This document shows, piece after piece, positions 9,358-18,469 of a DNA stretch of 32,768 nt. The notes below the pieces were generated by a model that was not told where the DNA came from, did not search any database, and was given only the letters and a program-made list of their open reading frames with translations. The first letter of the stretch is position 1. Every line of letters starts with the position of its first letter. Source of the stretch: Planoprotostelium fungivorum (Eukaryota; Evosea; Variosea; Cavosteliida; Cavosteliaceae); the NCBI GenBank assembly GCA_003024175.1, contig MDYQ01000271.1, positions 1 to 32,768 on the forward strand, in the 5' to 3' direction. Made by a program: the position numbers and the translations under genes.

Positions 9358-10458
9358 ATGACTCGCTCGACAACGGACAACATCCGATCGACGACACCGA
9401 CACCAGTCAAGACAAAGAACCGATTGTCACAGATTCTTTCAGTCAGAACCACTAAACCAGCGCCATTACCTCGCGGAGCGAAAGAGCTCAATCCTGTACT
9501 ATCACCCAAAGCGAGCATAACAAAGACATACTCTCTACCAGGCCACGAACAATACACATCTCTATCTCATCTCGGCTCGGGATCATATGGACAGATCTTC
9601 ACCGCCACGGATAAACTCACCGGCGGCCGCGTGATCATTAAGAAGGTGAGAGCTCTCGGATTTAATGATCGACCTCTAACTCGAATATAGATGCCGAAGA
9701 CGGCCATCGATTGTCGGGTAGACGCTGAAGTCGAGGCGGGTGAAATCTTGAAACACGTGCCAGGCATCCAGCATCTACACAGAGAGTTCGCCACAGCCAA
9801 CCACTCTTGCCTCGTCTTCGACTATGTCGAAGGATGGGACTTCTTCAGCTTCTTAGAGGCTCGCAAGTTCAAGCCCCTGCCCGAGAAGGTGAAAGCCCAC
9901 GCGGAATGACCTCTTCTCATCTTCATCCAGTTATGCAAATCCATGTTGAGACAGCTCGTCACGACTCTCATCGAATGCCACAAGAGGGGCGTTGGACACA
10001 AGGACGTCAAACTCGAGAACGTCATCGTCCATCCAGACGGTCGCACCATCACTCTAATCGACTTTGGACTCTGCTCATTCTTGGAGACCGATGGAGCCCG
10101 CTGCACCGACTTCTCTGGATCGAAAGAATACTGCCCACCCGAGGTCCTCCTTCGTCGGCCATTCGATGCAACGAAAGCCGATGTGTGGTCTCTCGGAGTC
10201 ACCCTCTACTGTCTCCTCTTTGGACGTCTCCCCTTCGATGTCATCAAAGATCACAACACATTATCTCTCACGGGTCATCATCCGAAGGTCCGCTTTCCAT
10301 CACAGACCATGTCCATCGATGGAGTGTCTGCCGTCTCGGAGGGAGCCAGAGGTTTAGTCGAGAAGATGTTACAGGAGGATCCCCTCAAGCGGATCAGCAT
10401 GAGCGACGTTCTCAGCCACGTGTGGTTGAGGGCCTCTTCTCTCTCGATCTTACATTGA
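9358..10458 (+). CDS. Serine/threonine protein kinase, CAMK-like
   Basis: Three exons (9358-9645, 9691-9888, 9931-10458) give 337 aa. Residues 1-60 are a Ser/Thr/Pro/Lys-rich disordered tail. The kinase domain follows: Gly loop 'GSGSYG' (73-78, with the first Gly at 73), 'RVIIKK' with the ATP-binding Lys at about 95, 'VGHKDVKLEN' (catalytic Asp about 187, Asn about 192), 'LIDFGLC' (Asp about 206), 'EYCPPEV' in place of APE, and 'ADVWSLGVTLYCLLFGRLPF'. The catalytic HRD reads HKD. All essential acidic and lysine residues are present, so it should be active. The subfamily is not certain; the CPPEV and WSLGVTLY pattern fits CAMK/PIM-like kinases. The start ATG at 9358 is the first one before a continuous kinase reading. 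The stop lies 35 bp from the convergent HAT1 stop. Confidence 0.9.
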
Positions 10459-10493
10459 GAGCGTGTATATAAATGAGATATCGAATGTCTTCT

Positions 10494-12422
10494 TTATCTG
10501 TGAATCATCTTATCCAACTTGATGATGACGCGATCCCACTGCTGTTCTTGTTCTTGATACATCTCCGCGATCTGTTTTCATCATCAACCACCATCTCTTC
10601 TTCATCTTCTTCATCACCTGACTCTTCCTCTCGTTGACGTCTTGTATAGACATGAGGTACTCAGAACACTGCTTGTAGATCTTCCTCTTCATGGCCAACC
10701 TCAGCTTCCTGTATTCGCTCTCGTTCCTCTTGTCCGTCGTCTTATACCAGAAGAGATCGAAGCACTTCCTCGCTTGTTCTTTGCAGATCTTCAGCTTATC
10801 CTCTATGGCCTGCAGCTCTTCCTTTGTGGGTTCATCCTGCGTGGATGTTATCGTTTAAGCAGATATCGTTGTTCACCTCTGGATCCTCTTGGAAGAATCC
10901 CGCCTTGGTCAGTTGGACACAATCGACTACGTCGCGAATGGTGCTGTTCTTATTGAGTCGTGTATTCTTAGGATGTGGCTCTTTGTATTTTTAAGAGATG
11001 TATGTAACTCTCATGATGTGTTTCTCATATGTGTGGTGGAAGGATGGAAGAGTGGTAGAATAGATAAAATTGCAGTTCAAATGAGGGTGAAGATGAAAAC
11101 GAAATGGATCTCACCTGAAAGCCTCAGACGGACCCTCCACGGTGATGTCTCTCACTTTCGATATGCGAGAATCGTTGTATATCGTATTCAGCAGATGATC
11201 TGATCCCTTCAGTCCTCTTCTTCCATTCACAATTCACTCACATGCGTGTAACTTTCCTTGGTACGGGGGTAAGATCAAGACTTGGCTGTCGATTTGTCAA
11301 TGTCTCTTCTCTCCCTCGCTGATTCACCTGATTCTCTTGCGAATGCGATCAGGAAAAGCGTAAAACTGGTACACGCTGGTGTATCCCACAAACTTGTGAA
11401 TCGTCTGTCCGAATGACTCTGACTTTTCGAATCTGAACAGAAGGTCAATCACAAATTGTACAGAAGGAATCACATGAAGTAAAACTCCCAGCCGGGGTCT
11501 TGGGTGTCGATGAGCGATGATGCATCGATGAAGAACAAGACGAGCATCTGTACGATGTCACTCTCTCGCTTCATTTACGTCTCTCACCTCGATCCTCTTG
11601 TGAAAGGCTACGACGCCACTGTCTTTCAGTGTTCCCTAGTTCTTTCAGCTCGACGTCCGTGTTTGAGAGTCGTACCTTTCTGATCTGGTAGACGGTGTCT
11701 GAGTTGGGAATGTGATACGTTGCGATCTCTTGCCCCGGTGGTGTCCATTCTTTCAGATCTTTCTCTGCAGTCTACGCACGAGTTCATTTTCTCTTCGTTG
11801 ACTCGAGATTGGGATGGATGTCTCTCACCTTGATGAATTGATCAGAGTTGAGCATAAAGTCCACGCCTTTGGGGATGCACTTTTTGAGCGTTTTGAGGAC
11901 ATCAGTGGCGAGATCGTGTTGTTTCTCTTCGTAAGTGAAGGAGTAATAAGGCTTCATGGAGGAAGAAGTGAAGAAGATGTTGCATTTGGGATTCTTGTAT
12001 CCTTTGACCAACTAATCGAAACGTTAACGCTTTTCGATCGCATTGGATTGGATCCACCTCTTCATCGAATATTTGGTGTGTATATGTGGGAGGAAATGTG
12101 AGAGTGTCATCAGCAAAATCAGATTCACCCGACACTGCATCACGTAAATCATTGTCATACGTTGATTTCAATGTCGCTCGAGATCACCTAGCTTGAATTT
12201 GATCACTTTTTCCCCGGTGATTGTCCATTCAGTAGATCCCTCCGTCTTTGTGGCTGATTTTGTATCTGAATTTGAAACCTGATTCGCAGTCGATATGCTT
12301 TGAGAGGTTGTTGCTTGTTTAGATGCTGATAATGAATCAAATCTCTGGCTTCATTTCTTCATACCATTTCCTCCTCCATTTGCATTCATCTTTCTCAACT
12401 CTTCTCTCGTTGAACTATCCAT
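10494..12422 (-). CDS. HAT1: HAT1, type B histone acetyltransferase catalytic subunit
   Basis: Thirteen exons were joined: 12365-12422, 12188-12325, 12058-12134, 11829-12011, 11676-11771, 11588-11635, 11474-11547, 11328-11432, 11253-11285, 11115-11219, 10877-10943, 10618-10836 and 10494-10571. They give 426 aa, the family length. Diagnostic segments are 'FPPTYTHQIF' and 'VKGYK' in the N-terminal domain, 'FIDASSLIDTQDPGWEFYF', 'VGYTSVYQFYAFPDR', and 'SQVLILPPYQGK', which starts the acetyl-CoA loop. 'VRDITVEGPSEAF' and a long helical C-terminus follow. HAT1 acetylates newly made histone H4 at Lys5 and Lys12 before chromatin assembly. The first 40 residues are Ser/Thr-rich. The junction at 11220-11252 is the weakest: a 33-nt intron with a GTTACA donor is needed to keep frame. 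A 171-nt intron (10944-11114) is exceptional for this locus. Confidence 0.92.
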
Positions 12423-12490
12423 GCAGCTGGATCAGATCTCTCAAGTTTTGTTCGCTCAAACGGCCATTTTCGCGCCATATCTTTCCAATG

Positions 12491-12498
12491 TATAAAAG
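12491..12498 (+). promoter_or_regulatory. TATA box (TATAAAAG)
   Basis: TATAAAAG reads on the plus strand 69 bp upstream of the HAT1 start codon, which lies on the opposite strand. It could drive the poorly resolved plus-strand gene beginning downstream. Read on the other strand the same site is CTTTTATA, which is a poor TATA for HAT1. Function is inferred from sequence only. Confidence 0.4.
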
Positions 12499-12572
12499 AG
12501 AGATTTTTTGAAATCCATTTTTTTATTTGGATCCACCCACCTTCACACTCATTGAGAGGACTCATTCCAATG

Positions 12573-12603
12573 ACATTTTATCTGTATCATTCACCAGGAT
12601 AGC
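12573..12603. repeat. Copy 1 of a 31-bp imperfect direct repeat (copy 2 at 13020-13050)
   Basis: The segment starting ACATTTTATCTGTATCATTC matches the segment at 13020-13050 at 26 of 31 positions. The second copy is the 3' end of the homeobox gene, including its stop codon. This copy would encode a similar peptide on the minus strand ('LVNDTDK' versus 'LVNDADK') but lacks the stop. It looks like a fragment of a duplicated gene end. Confidence 0.6.
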
Positions 12604-12620
12604 TGCAATCTGCTTTTGCT

Positions 12621-13017
12621 TTGGATTGGGTATCTCTTCTCGATCTATTTGATCACTTGGGCCATTCTCTCTTCTTGGAAGGAAGCAACAAGACGAAGAG
12701 AGAACAGAGAAGAGAGGAGAGACAGCTAGAGGAAGAGAACCCGGACCCGCAGGCCAGAGCGGGAGTCAAGTTCGAAATGGAACATCAAAAGAGTACCACA
12801 CGAGCTGATGTCTCTACGTCCGCATGATACACCACACTGGTCACTGATGGTCATGACCAGAGTGATCTACGGATCAGAAGCCTTGCAGAAGATGACCCAC
12901 GAGCTGCAGCGAGTCACAGAACAGAATGCAGAGTATGAGGAGAAGATCCGACAGATGCGAGAGATGCATGAGCTCACGACACACTCCGTGCTTTTCAATA
13001 TGATCTCATCCGCCAGG
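12621..13017 (+). CDS. Candidate partial gene encoding a highly charged coiled coil (boundaries uncertain)
   Basis: Two plus-strand segments look coding. The first, about 12640-12817, encodes a basic then acidic helix ('KTKREQRREERQLEEEN', then 'PQARAGVKFEMEHQK'). The second, about 12861-13017, encodes 'LQKMTHELQRVTEQNAEYEE' and 'KIRQMREMHEL', a classic coiled coil. A 43-nt intron (12818-12860; GTCCGC donor, ACCAG acceptor) joins them in frame. No convincing ATG or first exon is visible: an in-frame TAG lies at 12600-12602 and the first exon may be missed. No stop was found before the frame runs into the opposite-strand homeobox exon. It could be a real gene with a small upstream exon after the TATA box at 12491, or a broken copy. 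I do not recognise the family. Confidence 0.35.
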
Positions 13018-13888
13018 TTACGTTTTATCTGCATCATTCACGAGGAAGGCCACGCTGAGCTTTCGATTCGGATTGATCTCTACTTCTTTCTTGGTCAACT
13101 TGACCTCTTCAATCGTTCTTTCTTCTGTACAATTCGATTTCTCTGTCCCTCCGTTTGATCCACTCTCTTCTTCTTTCTCCTCGGGAGTCGGTGACGATGA
13201 GAGCACCTCCTCTGTGTTCTCTGGTGTCTTTCCCTCCTCTTGGGCCTTGATTCTTCTCTGCTTCGCTCGTTTATTTTGGAACCACACCTGAATGTGTTCA
13301 GTCATTCATCGAATGCCGCATGATGGCTTCAAAGGGATAGCTCACTTGAACTCTTCGATAGGACATCTCTAGGCGGTCGGACAAATCTTGGCAAACTCTC
13401 TTACTCGGTATGTTATGCAACAGAAACGCCTCTTCCAGTAATTGGGCTTGAGCCTGAGTCACTCGAGAATGCTTCCTCTTCAGGGAAGTCGGTTCTATCG
13501 TCTTGACTGGCTGTAAATTTGGAGGTCTATACGATGATGTAATGCTGTCCATTCTGGTGTGTGATGTGAACGTGGGAGGCGTAGAATACCCTTGACTATA
13601 CATCGGATGCAGGTGGTTGTGTGCGGGTGGATTGCCATGTCTGAAGCTCTCTATCATGCTCCTCTCGATGGGATCTCTGGGTGCCTCTCTTTTCATGTGA
13701 CTGACCGGTGCTGCCCCTTCTTCTTTTGAACAGCTCACAGATACACAGTCCAGGTTCCCTGAATCGTGGTTCATAGCCAGCAATCTGAATCTTTTACCGT
13801 GATTTTTTACGTTTATTACCGAGATGGATGATGACATCTTGAGGTCGATTTTAAGTGCATAGTTACCCACAAAGCTTTGTGGGATCAC
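13018..13888 (-). CDS. Homeodomain transcription factor
   Basis: Two exons (13346-13888 and 13018-13287, intron 58 nt splitting the recognition helix) give 270 aa. The homeodomain spans roughly residues 136-195: 'KRKHSRVTQAQAQLLEEAF', then helix 2, then helix 3 'RRVQVWFQNKRAKQRR' with the invariant Trp, Phe, Asn and Arg (WFQNKR at about 183-188). The arrangement is a typical 60-residue homeodomain, not a TALE type. The N-terminal half is low-complexity and His/Pro/Ser-rich. The C-terminal tail is Glu/Ser/Thr-rich and acidic, so it could act as a transactivation region. The start at 13888 is the most upstream ATG; a later Met at about residue 18 is also possible. Nuclear DNA-binding function follows from the family. 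Target genes are unknown. Confidence 0.88.
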
Positions 13889-14113
13889 TCCGGCTCATTT
13901 TTGGGTCAATAATCGAATCCGTGAATCAGACAGATCAGTATTAATAGATGTTATTATGATTGTTACCACTATAGAGACTTTGCAGGAGACGGTTATCGTG
14001 TCTTGCGCTCCGTACTCGAAGTACTCGGTTATTCGATCTCGGAGATTAGGATATAATCCGTGGAGAAGGTACCATTGTAGTGGCCCACAGAGAACAGCAT
14101 CACCGATTCGACG

Positions 14114-15241
14114 ATGGGCTCATCACGTGGAGAGAAGCTGAAGATCGGTCAGCAATGTCTTCTTGAACTTGCTTCTGAAAAGAGACAGCATGTTGTCAGT
14201 TCGATGTGATTCACCGACAGGTGCAGGAGAACATGGATAAAGCCCTCCAATTATTGAGATCATCGATTCGAAGAGGTCACATCGATCTGATTGTTCTTCC
14301 AGAGTTGGCATTCACAGGTGCTTCCATCTACAGAGCTCTTCTCATTTCTCCTCTTCTCATTCTGAATAGGATATCTATTCGATGACAAAGACGATATACG
14401 TGAGCTGATGGAATCAAATGACGGTCCAACATTTCAGTGGTGTACCAGAGTCGCCGCAGAATTTGGTGAGCCCAAGATCAATCGATCACCCTCCAACATC
14501 CAACAGGTTGCATGGTTGCCGCTGGTTATCCTCTAAAGACAAAAGGTAAGAAGCAACATCATCACCATCATCAATCGCCCAGACGAAAAATGGTATAATG
14601 CCATGTGTCTGGTATCGAAAGAAGGAAGAGAGGTCATCACTTATTCCAAACACTTTCTATATGAGCCCGATTATAGATGGGCTGAAGAGGGCCCAGGCTT
14701 TGTTGTGGGTGAGCCTGTCTCTTTCTCACCAAGTCAAAAAATTAAATCGTAGGCAGCTGATATTCCAGAGTTGGGAGGAAAAGTGAACGAGTTCTTTCAT
14801 GAACGTTCTCACTGTTACAGGTTGGCTTTGGAATCTGCATGGATGTGAATCCAAAAGGTGAAATCCCGTCATCCATCATCATCTCGATCGCGTTGATGAT
14901 GATCGACAGACTTTGTCGACTCAACTCTCTACGAATTCGCTCATTTCCACAAGTCTTCCGGCACCTTTCTTCTCATCATGCTCTGCAATTGGGTCGACGC
15001 CGATCCAGAAGACAAAGACGACTCTGCCATCAGCACTCAGGCTTACTGGTGCTCCCGTCTGAAGCCTCTCCTCCACGAGAGGGTGAAGGCGGTATTTTGC
15101 AATCGAGTGGGGAGGGAGAAGGACACGACGTTCGTGGGAGGCAGCTGCGTCTTAAATTTGGAGACTTATCCTAAGAGCATCGTGGGATGCATGAAGAAGA
15201 GAGAGGAAGGTGTATTGGTCGTGAACGTGGATCGAACATAA
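14114..15241 (+). CDS. NTA1: Nta1-like protein N-terminal asparagine/glutamine amidohydrolase (nitrilase superfamily)
   Basis: Eight exons (14114-14147, 14189-14317, 14370-14465, 14507-14545, 14583-14708, 14757-14782, 14821-14857, 14910-15241) give 272 aa. The nitrilase triad is in place: Glu about 50 in 'IVLPELAFTGYLF', Lys about 122 in 'TYSKHFLYEPDYRW', and Cys about 156 in 'GFGICMDVNPKDF'. Flanking signatures 'NMDKALQLL', 'DGPTFQW' and 'AAGYPLKTK' resemble fungal Nta1, as does the extended middle and C-terminal part ('LCNWVDADPEDKDD'). Nta1 deamidates N-terminal Asn and Gln to Asp and Glu, feeding the Arg/N-degron pathway. The protein is shorter than yeast Nta1, and another C-N hydrolase activity cannot be excluded. 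It is divergent from the homeobox gene, with 225 bp between their starts. Confidence 0.82.
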
Positions 15242-15546
15242 AGAGAGGACGAAAGAGATCATGTCATCAACTCTGCACGTCATAGGCATCGTTCTCTCCT
15301 CTAGAAACACAATGTGTTTGGCTTGTTCAGAGGAATGAACAACAGGAGTAGAGCTGTGATCACAGGACAAAAGATTTTAAATGTCTCTGAAGCGAATAAC
15401 CCGGGAAATTCAAGCGCGCTTGTAGAGTCGTCTCTCTCCCTTCAGCGAACTGTCACTGCCTCCGCCCTCTGTTTCTTCCTCTCTCCTTCCTCATTCTTAA
15501 ACAATTAGCCTTCGTACGACCACGAACCAACAACCAAATAGCAACC
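15242..15546. other. Intergenic region upstream of the Ras pair
   Basis: This 305-bp gap holds the 3' end of the Nta1 gene and the promoter region of the first Ras gene. It is pyrimidine-rich near 15430-15490 (CTCTCTCCCTTC type), which may mark the transcription start region. I see no TATA box, RNA gene or exon. Confidence 0.4.
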
Positions 15547-16193
15547 ATGGAAGTGAAATTAGCAGTCATCGGAGGAGGAGGAGTTGGTAAATCGGCAGTC
15601 ACAGTCCGCTATCTTCAGAATCACTTTGTCGAACACTACGATCCCAGTAAGTTCGACCTCACCAATCAATCGATTGTGATGCTGATGCAACATTAGCCAT
15701 CGAAGACTCATACAGAAAGCAAACAGTCATCGACCAAAATGCTTACCTCTTGGACATCTTAGATACCGCTGGTCAAGACGAATAGTGAGTTTGATTCTCT
15801 AAATACCTCCTAACTCTGATCAGCTGCTGCCTTCGAGATGCTTACCTCCGCACTGGCCGCGGCTTCCTCTTTGTCTTCTCCCTCACCGATCGAGGATCCT
15901 TCGAAGAGATCCCAGGCCTGCACGATCAGCTGCTGCAAGTCAAAGATAGCGATGATGTCCCTCTCGTACTTGTTGGTAACAAGAGTGACCTCGTGAAGGA
16001 GAGAGTTATCACATCGGTGGAAGCGAACGAGCTGGCAAGCAAGATGAAGTGCAGATACGTAGAGACGAGCGCCTTCTCAGGCAGTAACATCGAGTACGCA
16101 TTTCAAGAGATCGTGAGATGTGTGCAGAGGGAAGAAGACAAACTCAACCACAAGAAGAAGAACAAGAAGGCGAAGGGATGTAACATTGTATAA
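15547..16193 (+). CDS. Ras family small GTPase, copy A
   Basis: Three exons (15547-15646, 15697-15784, 15824-16193) give 185 aa. All G motifs are present: P-loop 'GGGGVGKS' (about 9-16), switch I and effector '[12 protein letters not shown]', switch II 'LDTAGQDEY', 'GNKSD' for guanine specificity, and 'ETSA' at G5. The tail is Lys-rich and ends in the CAAX box CNIV, so the protein should be prenylated and membrane bound. The effector loop equals that of canonical Ras, so it should bind Ras-type effectors such as RBD proteins or PI3K. Residues after switch II ('[17 protein letters not shown]') follow Ras, not Rap or Rho. It is the upstream member of a tandem pair with an identical exon layout. 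Confidence 0.93.
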
Positions 16194-16305
16194 AGAGTGA
16201 ATCGAATGGTGTTTGTAGACTCGTGTGTTCCTCTTTCAGCGAATCACTGTGATGTTTCCATCTTCCATCTGAGACATAGTTTATCGCGAGCAATCGAACG
16301 TATCC

Positions 16306-16955
16306 ATGGAGGAGATCAAGCTTGCAGTCATCGGAAAAGGAGGCGTTGGTAAATCAGCCATCACAATTCGCTACGTTCAAGACGTTTATGCGGAGTATTA
16401 TGATTCCAGTGAGTGACCCATCCGACATACACAACAGAAGATCTCGCTGAATGATGATTAGCCATCGACGATTCGAAAAGGAAGCAGACGACCGTCGATG
16501 AGAATTCATATGTCTTGGATATATTTGATCCACCTGCTCAAGATGAATAGTGAGTACCCCATACACGATCACGTTCTAAATCAAGCAGCAGCAGTCTTCG
16601 AGAAGCTTACCGCTATGATACCCGCGGCTTCCTCTTCCTCTTTTCTCTCACCGATCGACTTTCATTCGAGCAGATCTCAGTTCTTCACGCTCAACTGCTG
16701 AAAGACAAAGACAGTGATGAAGTTCCCATCATCCTCATGGGAAACAAGAGCGATCTGATAGATAAGAGAGTCGTCACATCCATGGAGGCCAACGAGCTGG
16801 CCTCAAAGATGAAGTGCATGTACATCGAAACCAGCGCAAGGTCCGGTGACGGCGTTGAGCACGCATTCGAAGAGATCGTGAGATGCGTGAAGAGTGTGGA
16901 AGACACATTCAACCTCAAGAAGAGTAAGAAGACAAAGGCGTGTATAATTGTATAA
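16306..16955 (+). CDS. Ras family small GTPase, copy B, with degenerate switch II
   Basis: Three exons (16306-16408, 16462-16549, 16589-16955) give 185 aa. Intron positions and phases equal those of copy A 112 bp upstream, so this is a tandem duplicate. The P-loop 'GKGGVGKS', 'GNKSD', 'ETSA' and CAAX box CIIV are intact. Switch II is not: in Ras numbering residues 57-61 read Asp-Pro-Pro-Ala-Gln where copy A and Ras have Asp-Thr-Ala-Gly-Gln. The invariant Gly60 of the DxxG motif is lost and two prolines are inserted. The effector loop also drifts ('YDSTIDDSKRKQ'). Loss of Gly60 normally blocks the GTP-induced switch, so this may be a pseudo-GTPase or a dominant-negative form. The frame is otherwise open and conserved, which argues against a dead pseudogene. 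Confidence 0.9.
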
Positions 16956-17039
16956 AAGAATCGAAGTGTGTGACGTTTCTCTTCGTAACCCGTCTTCCAT
17001 TATCATCACGAGATGAACACGTTGAATCGTCTTCGTTTA

Positions 17040-17978
17040 TCAATGAGTCTTTGGGAGGGAAGCGATGTATTTCGCCAGCTTGACCAGACTCTGTCCCTGC
17101 TGTTTCGCTGTCTTGTTCATCACTCGAGTCGGGAGCCAACCCTTCGGATCCATCTGTCCTCTATCAATCACACATGATGATCATCTCGTCTTCACCTGTG
17201 TGAGATAGGTGACGGACGTGGCGGTACCGCCGTTGACTGGCACGAGGAGGTAGCCGGTATCGGTGAGCTCGGCCCTCGTATGATTGGGACTCAGTGGCAC
17301 ATTGGGGTGCTCAACTGAGTTGGATACAAAGAGTCCACAACCTGCATGGCGTGTGAGATGGAGGTGGATAGAATGAAGAGTGACCTGTGGAAGGATCGTA
17401 ATGAGATACGGTGATGACACAGAAATCTCTCGCAGCTACCATGTGTGCGGGAGACTTGAGTTTCGTGTAAGAGAGAGTGATCCTGTTTCCTGCAGGTACG
17501 GTGAGTTTAGATTCATGATGGTGCACCTCACCTGGACCCTGGTCTTGAAGAGTTTCGATGTTGTCTTTACCGTCGAACAGTTCATCGTATTCGAATCTTC
17601 TGTTACCGTCGGCGATGATTTCGATCAGAGTAAGAGGAGGGGCATTTATGACGGTTGTTGACTTGGTTATGAACACATCTTTGTTGCTGCCAACGTGAAA
17701 TGGTACCTTATCTGATACTATCTCAGTACAGGTTTTGCGGAGGAAGTCTCACCAGGTGAAATGGAGGCGACATCGACACCATCTTCATTACCTATCGTCT
17801 CCCAAGACAGAGTCTGATCTGAAGCGAGTTTCTGGAAACGTGACAGCGTATCATTTGCACTCGATAGCCATTTGGTTCTCAATTCTTCAAGAGGAATCTG
17901 TGGTTGCGCTGACAGCACATCAACTTCAGATCTATTGAAAGCAGGTTCACCTTCATTTCCGTGGTGGTGGTGTCTCAT
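17040..17978 (-). CDS. START-domain (StAR-related) lipid-transfer-like protein
   Basis: Five exons (17753-17978, 17532-17711, 17385-17489, 17196-17341, 17040-17153) give 256 aa. After a short His-rich start and a ~60-residue helical leader ('QIPLEELRTKWLSSANDTLS') comes a START domain. Its marks are 'VFITKSTTVINAPPLTLIEI', 'EYDELFDGKDNIETL', and 'LSYTKLKSPAHMVAARDFCV' with the RDF signature. 'ELTDTGYLLVPVNGG', 'ATSVTYLTQMDPKGWLP' and the C-terminal helix 'VKLAKYIASL' complete it. START domains form a pocket for sterols, phospholipids or ceramide and move them between membranes. The ligand here is unknown. There is no membrane segment or signal peptide. A GTG 33 nt upstream of the ATG at 17978 extends the frame but is not a likely start. 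Confidence 0.88.
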
Positions 17979-18143
17979 GTTGAACGTGTCGTGGTTTGTG
18001 CGCTTGTTCACGCCTCATCGTCCTTGTCAACATCGGAGTTTTCAATCGGATTTGAAAGAAATCAAAAGATAAGAATATCCCTCGTTCCGTGACCCGCCCG
18101 ATCTTTTTGGTTTATTTGCTGTACTGCCCACTTTTCGAATAAA

Positions 18144-18174
18144 CCTCTATAGAGGCGTATCATATATACGCCTC
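18144..18174. repeat. Overlapping palindromes containing a TATA-like core
   Basis: CCTCTATAGAGG (18144-18155) is a perfect 12-bp palindrome. It overlaps a 9-bp perfect inverted repeat GAGGCGTAT/ATACGCCTC (18152-18160 and 18166-18174) with a 5-nt loop. The right arm contains ATATATAC, a possible TATA box for the small gene starting at 18201. The block lies between the divergent START gene and that small gene. It may be a dimeric transcription-factor site; this is inference. Confidence 0.5.
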
Positions 18175-18200
18175 ATCGAAAGAGCAGAGGAACAAATCGA

Positions 18201-18469
18201 ATGAGAGGTGCGAGATACCAAGCGAGAAGGAGAACAGGTATGGAGTGAGTTGTTCATCGTATTGAGGTGGTACTGAAGTGAATTTCCGAGGCAATGAGCG
18301 GACACTTCGGTACGACAACACTACATACAACAACGAAAAATCGCAGGTTGTGATCCTCCGAACCATCCAACAACACCGTGTACAGATCATCGACTCGATC
18401 CCATTCATTCCAGTCTTTTCACGAGAGTACGATTCTTCTGTACTGATGGATCATCGCGACGCACTGTGA
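18201..18469 (+). CDS. Candidate small protein, 79 aa, unknown function
   Basis: Exon 1 (18201-18237) starts 'MRGARYQARRRTG'. After a very short 29-nt intron (18238-18266), exon 2 (18267-18469) encodes 'GTEVNFRGNERTLRYDN', 'QVVILRTIQQHRVQIIDS' and 'REYDSSVLMDHRDAL' before TGA. The two exons join in phase. A TATA-like sequence lies about 30 bp upstream of the ATG. A start inside exon 2 at 18278 (non-ATG upstream residues excluded) is an alternative and would give 63 aa. The composition is soluble and charged, with no signal peptide or membrane helix. The intron is shorter than any other in this window, so the model is tentative. The gap 18470-18634 to the next gene holds nothing I can identify. 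Confidence 0.4.
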
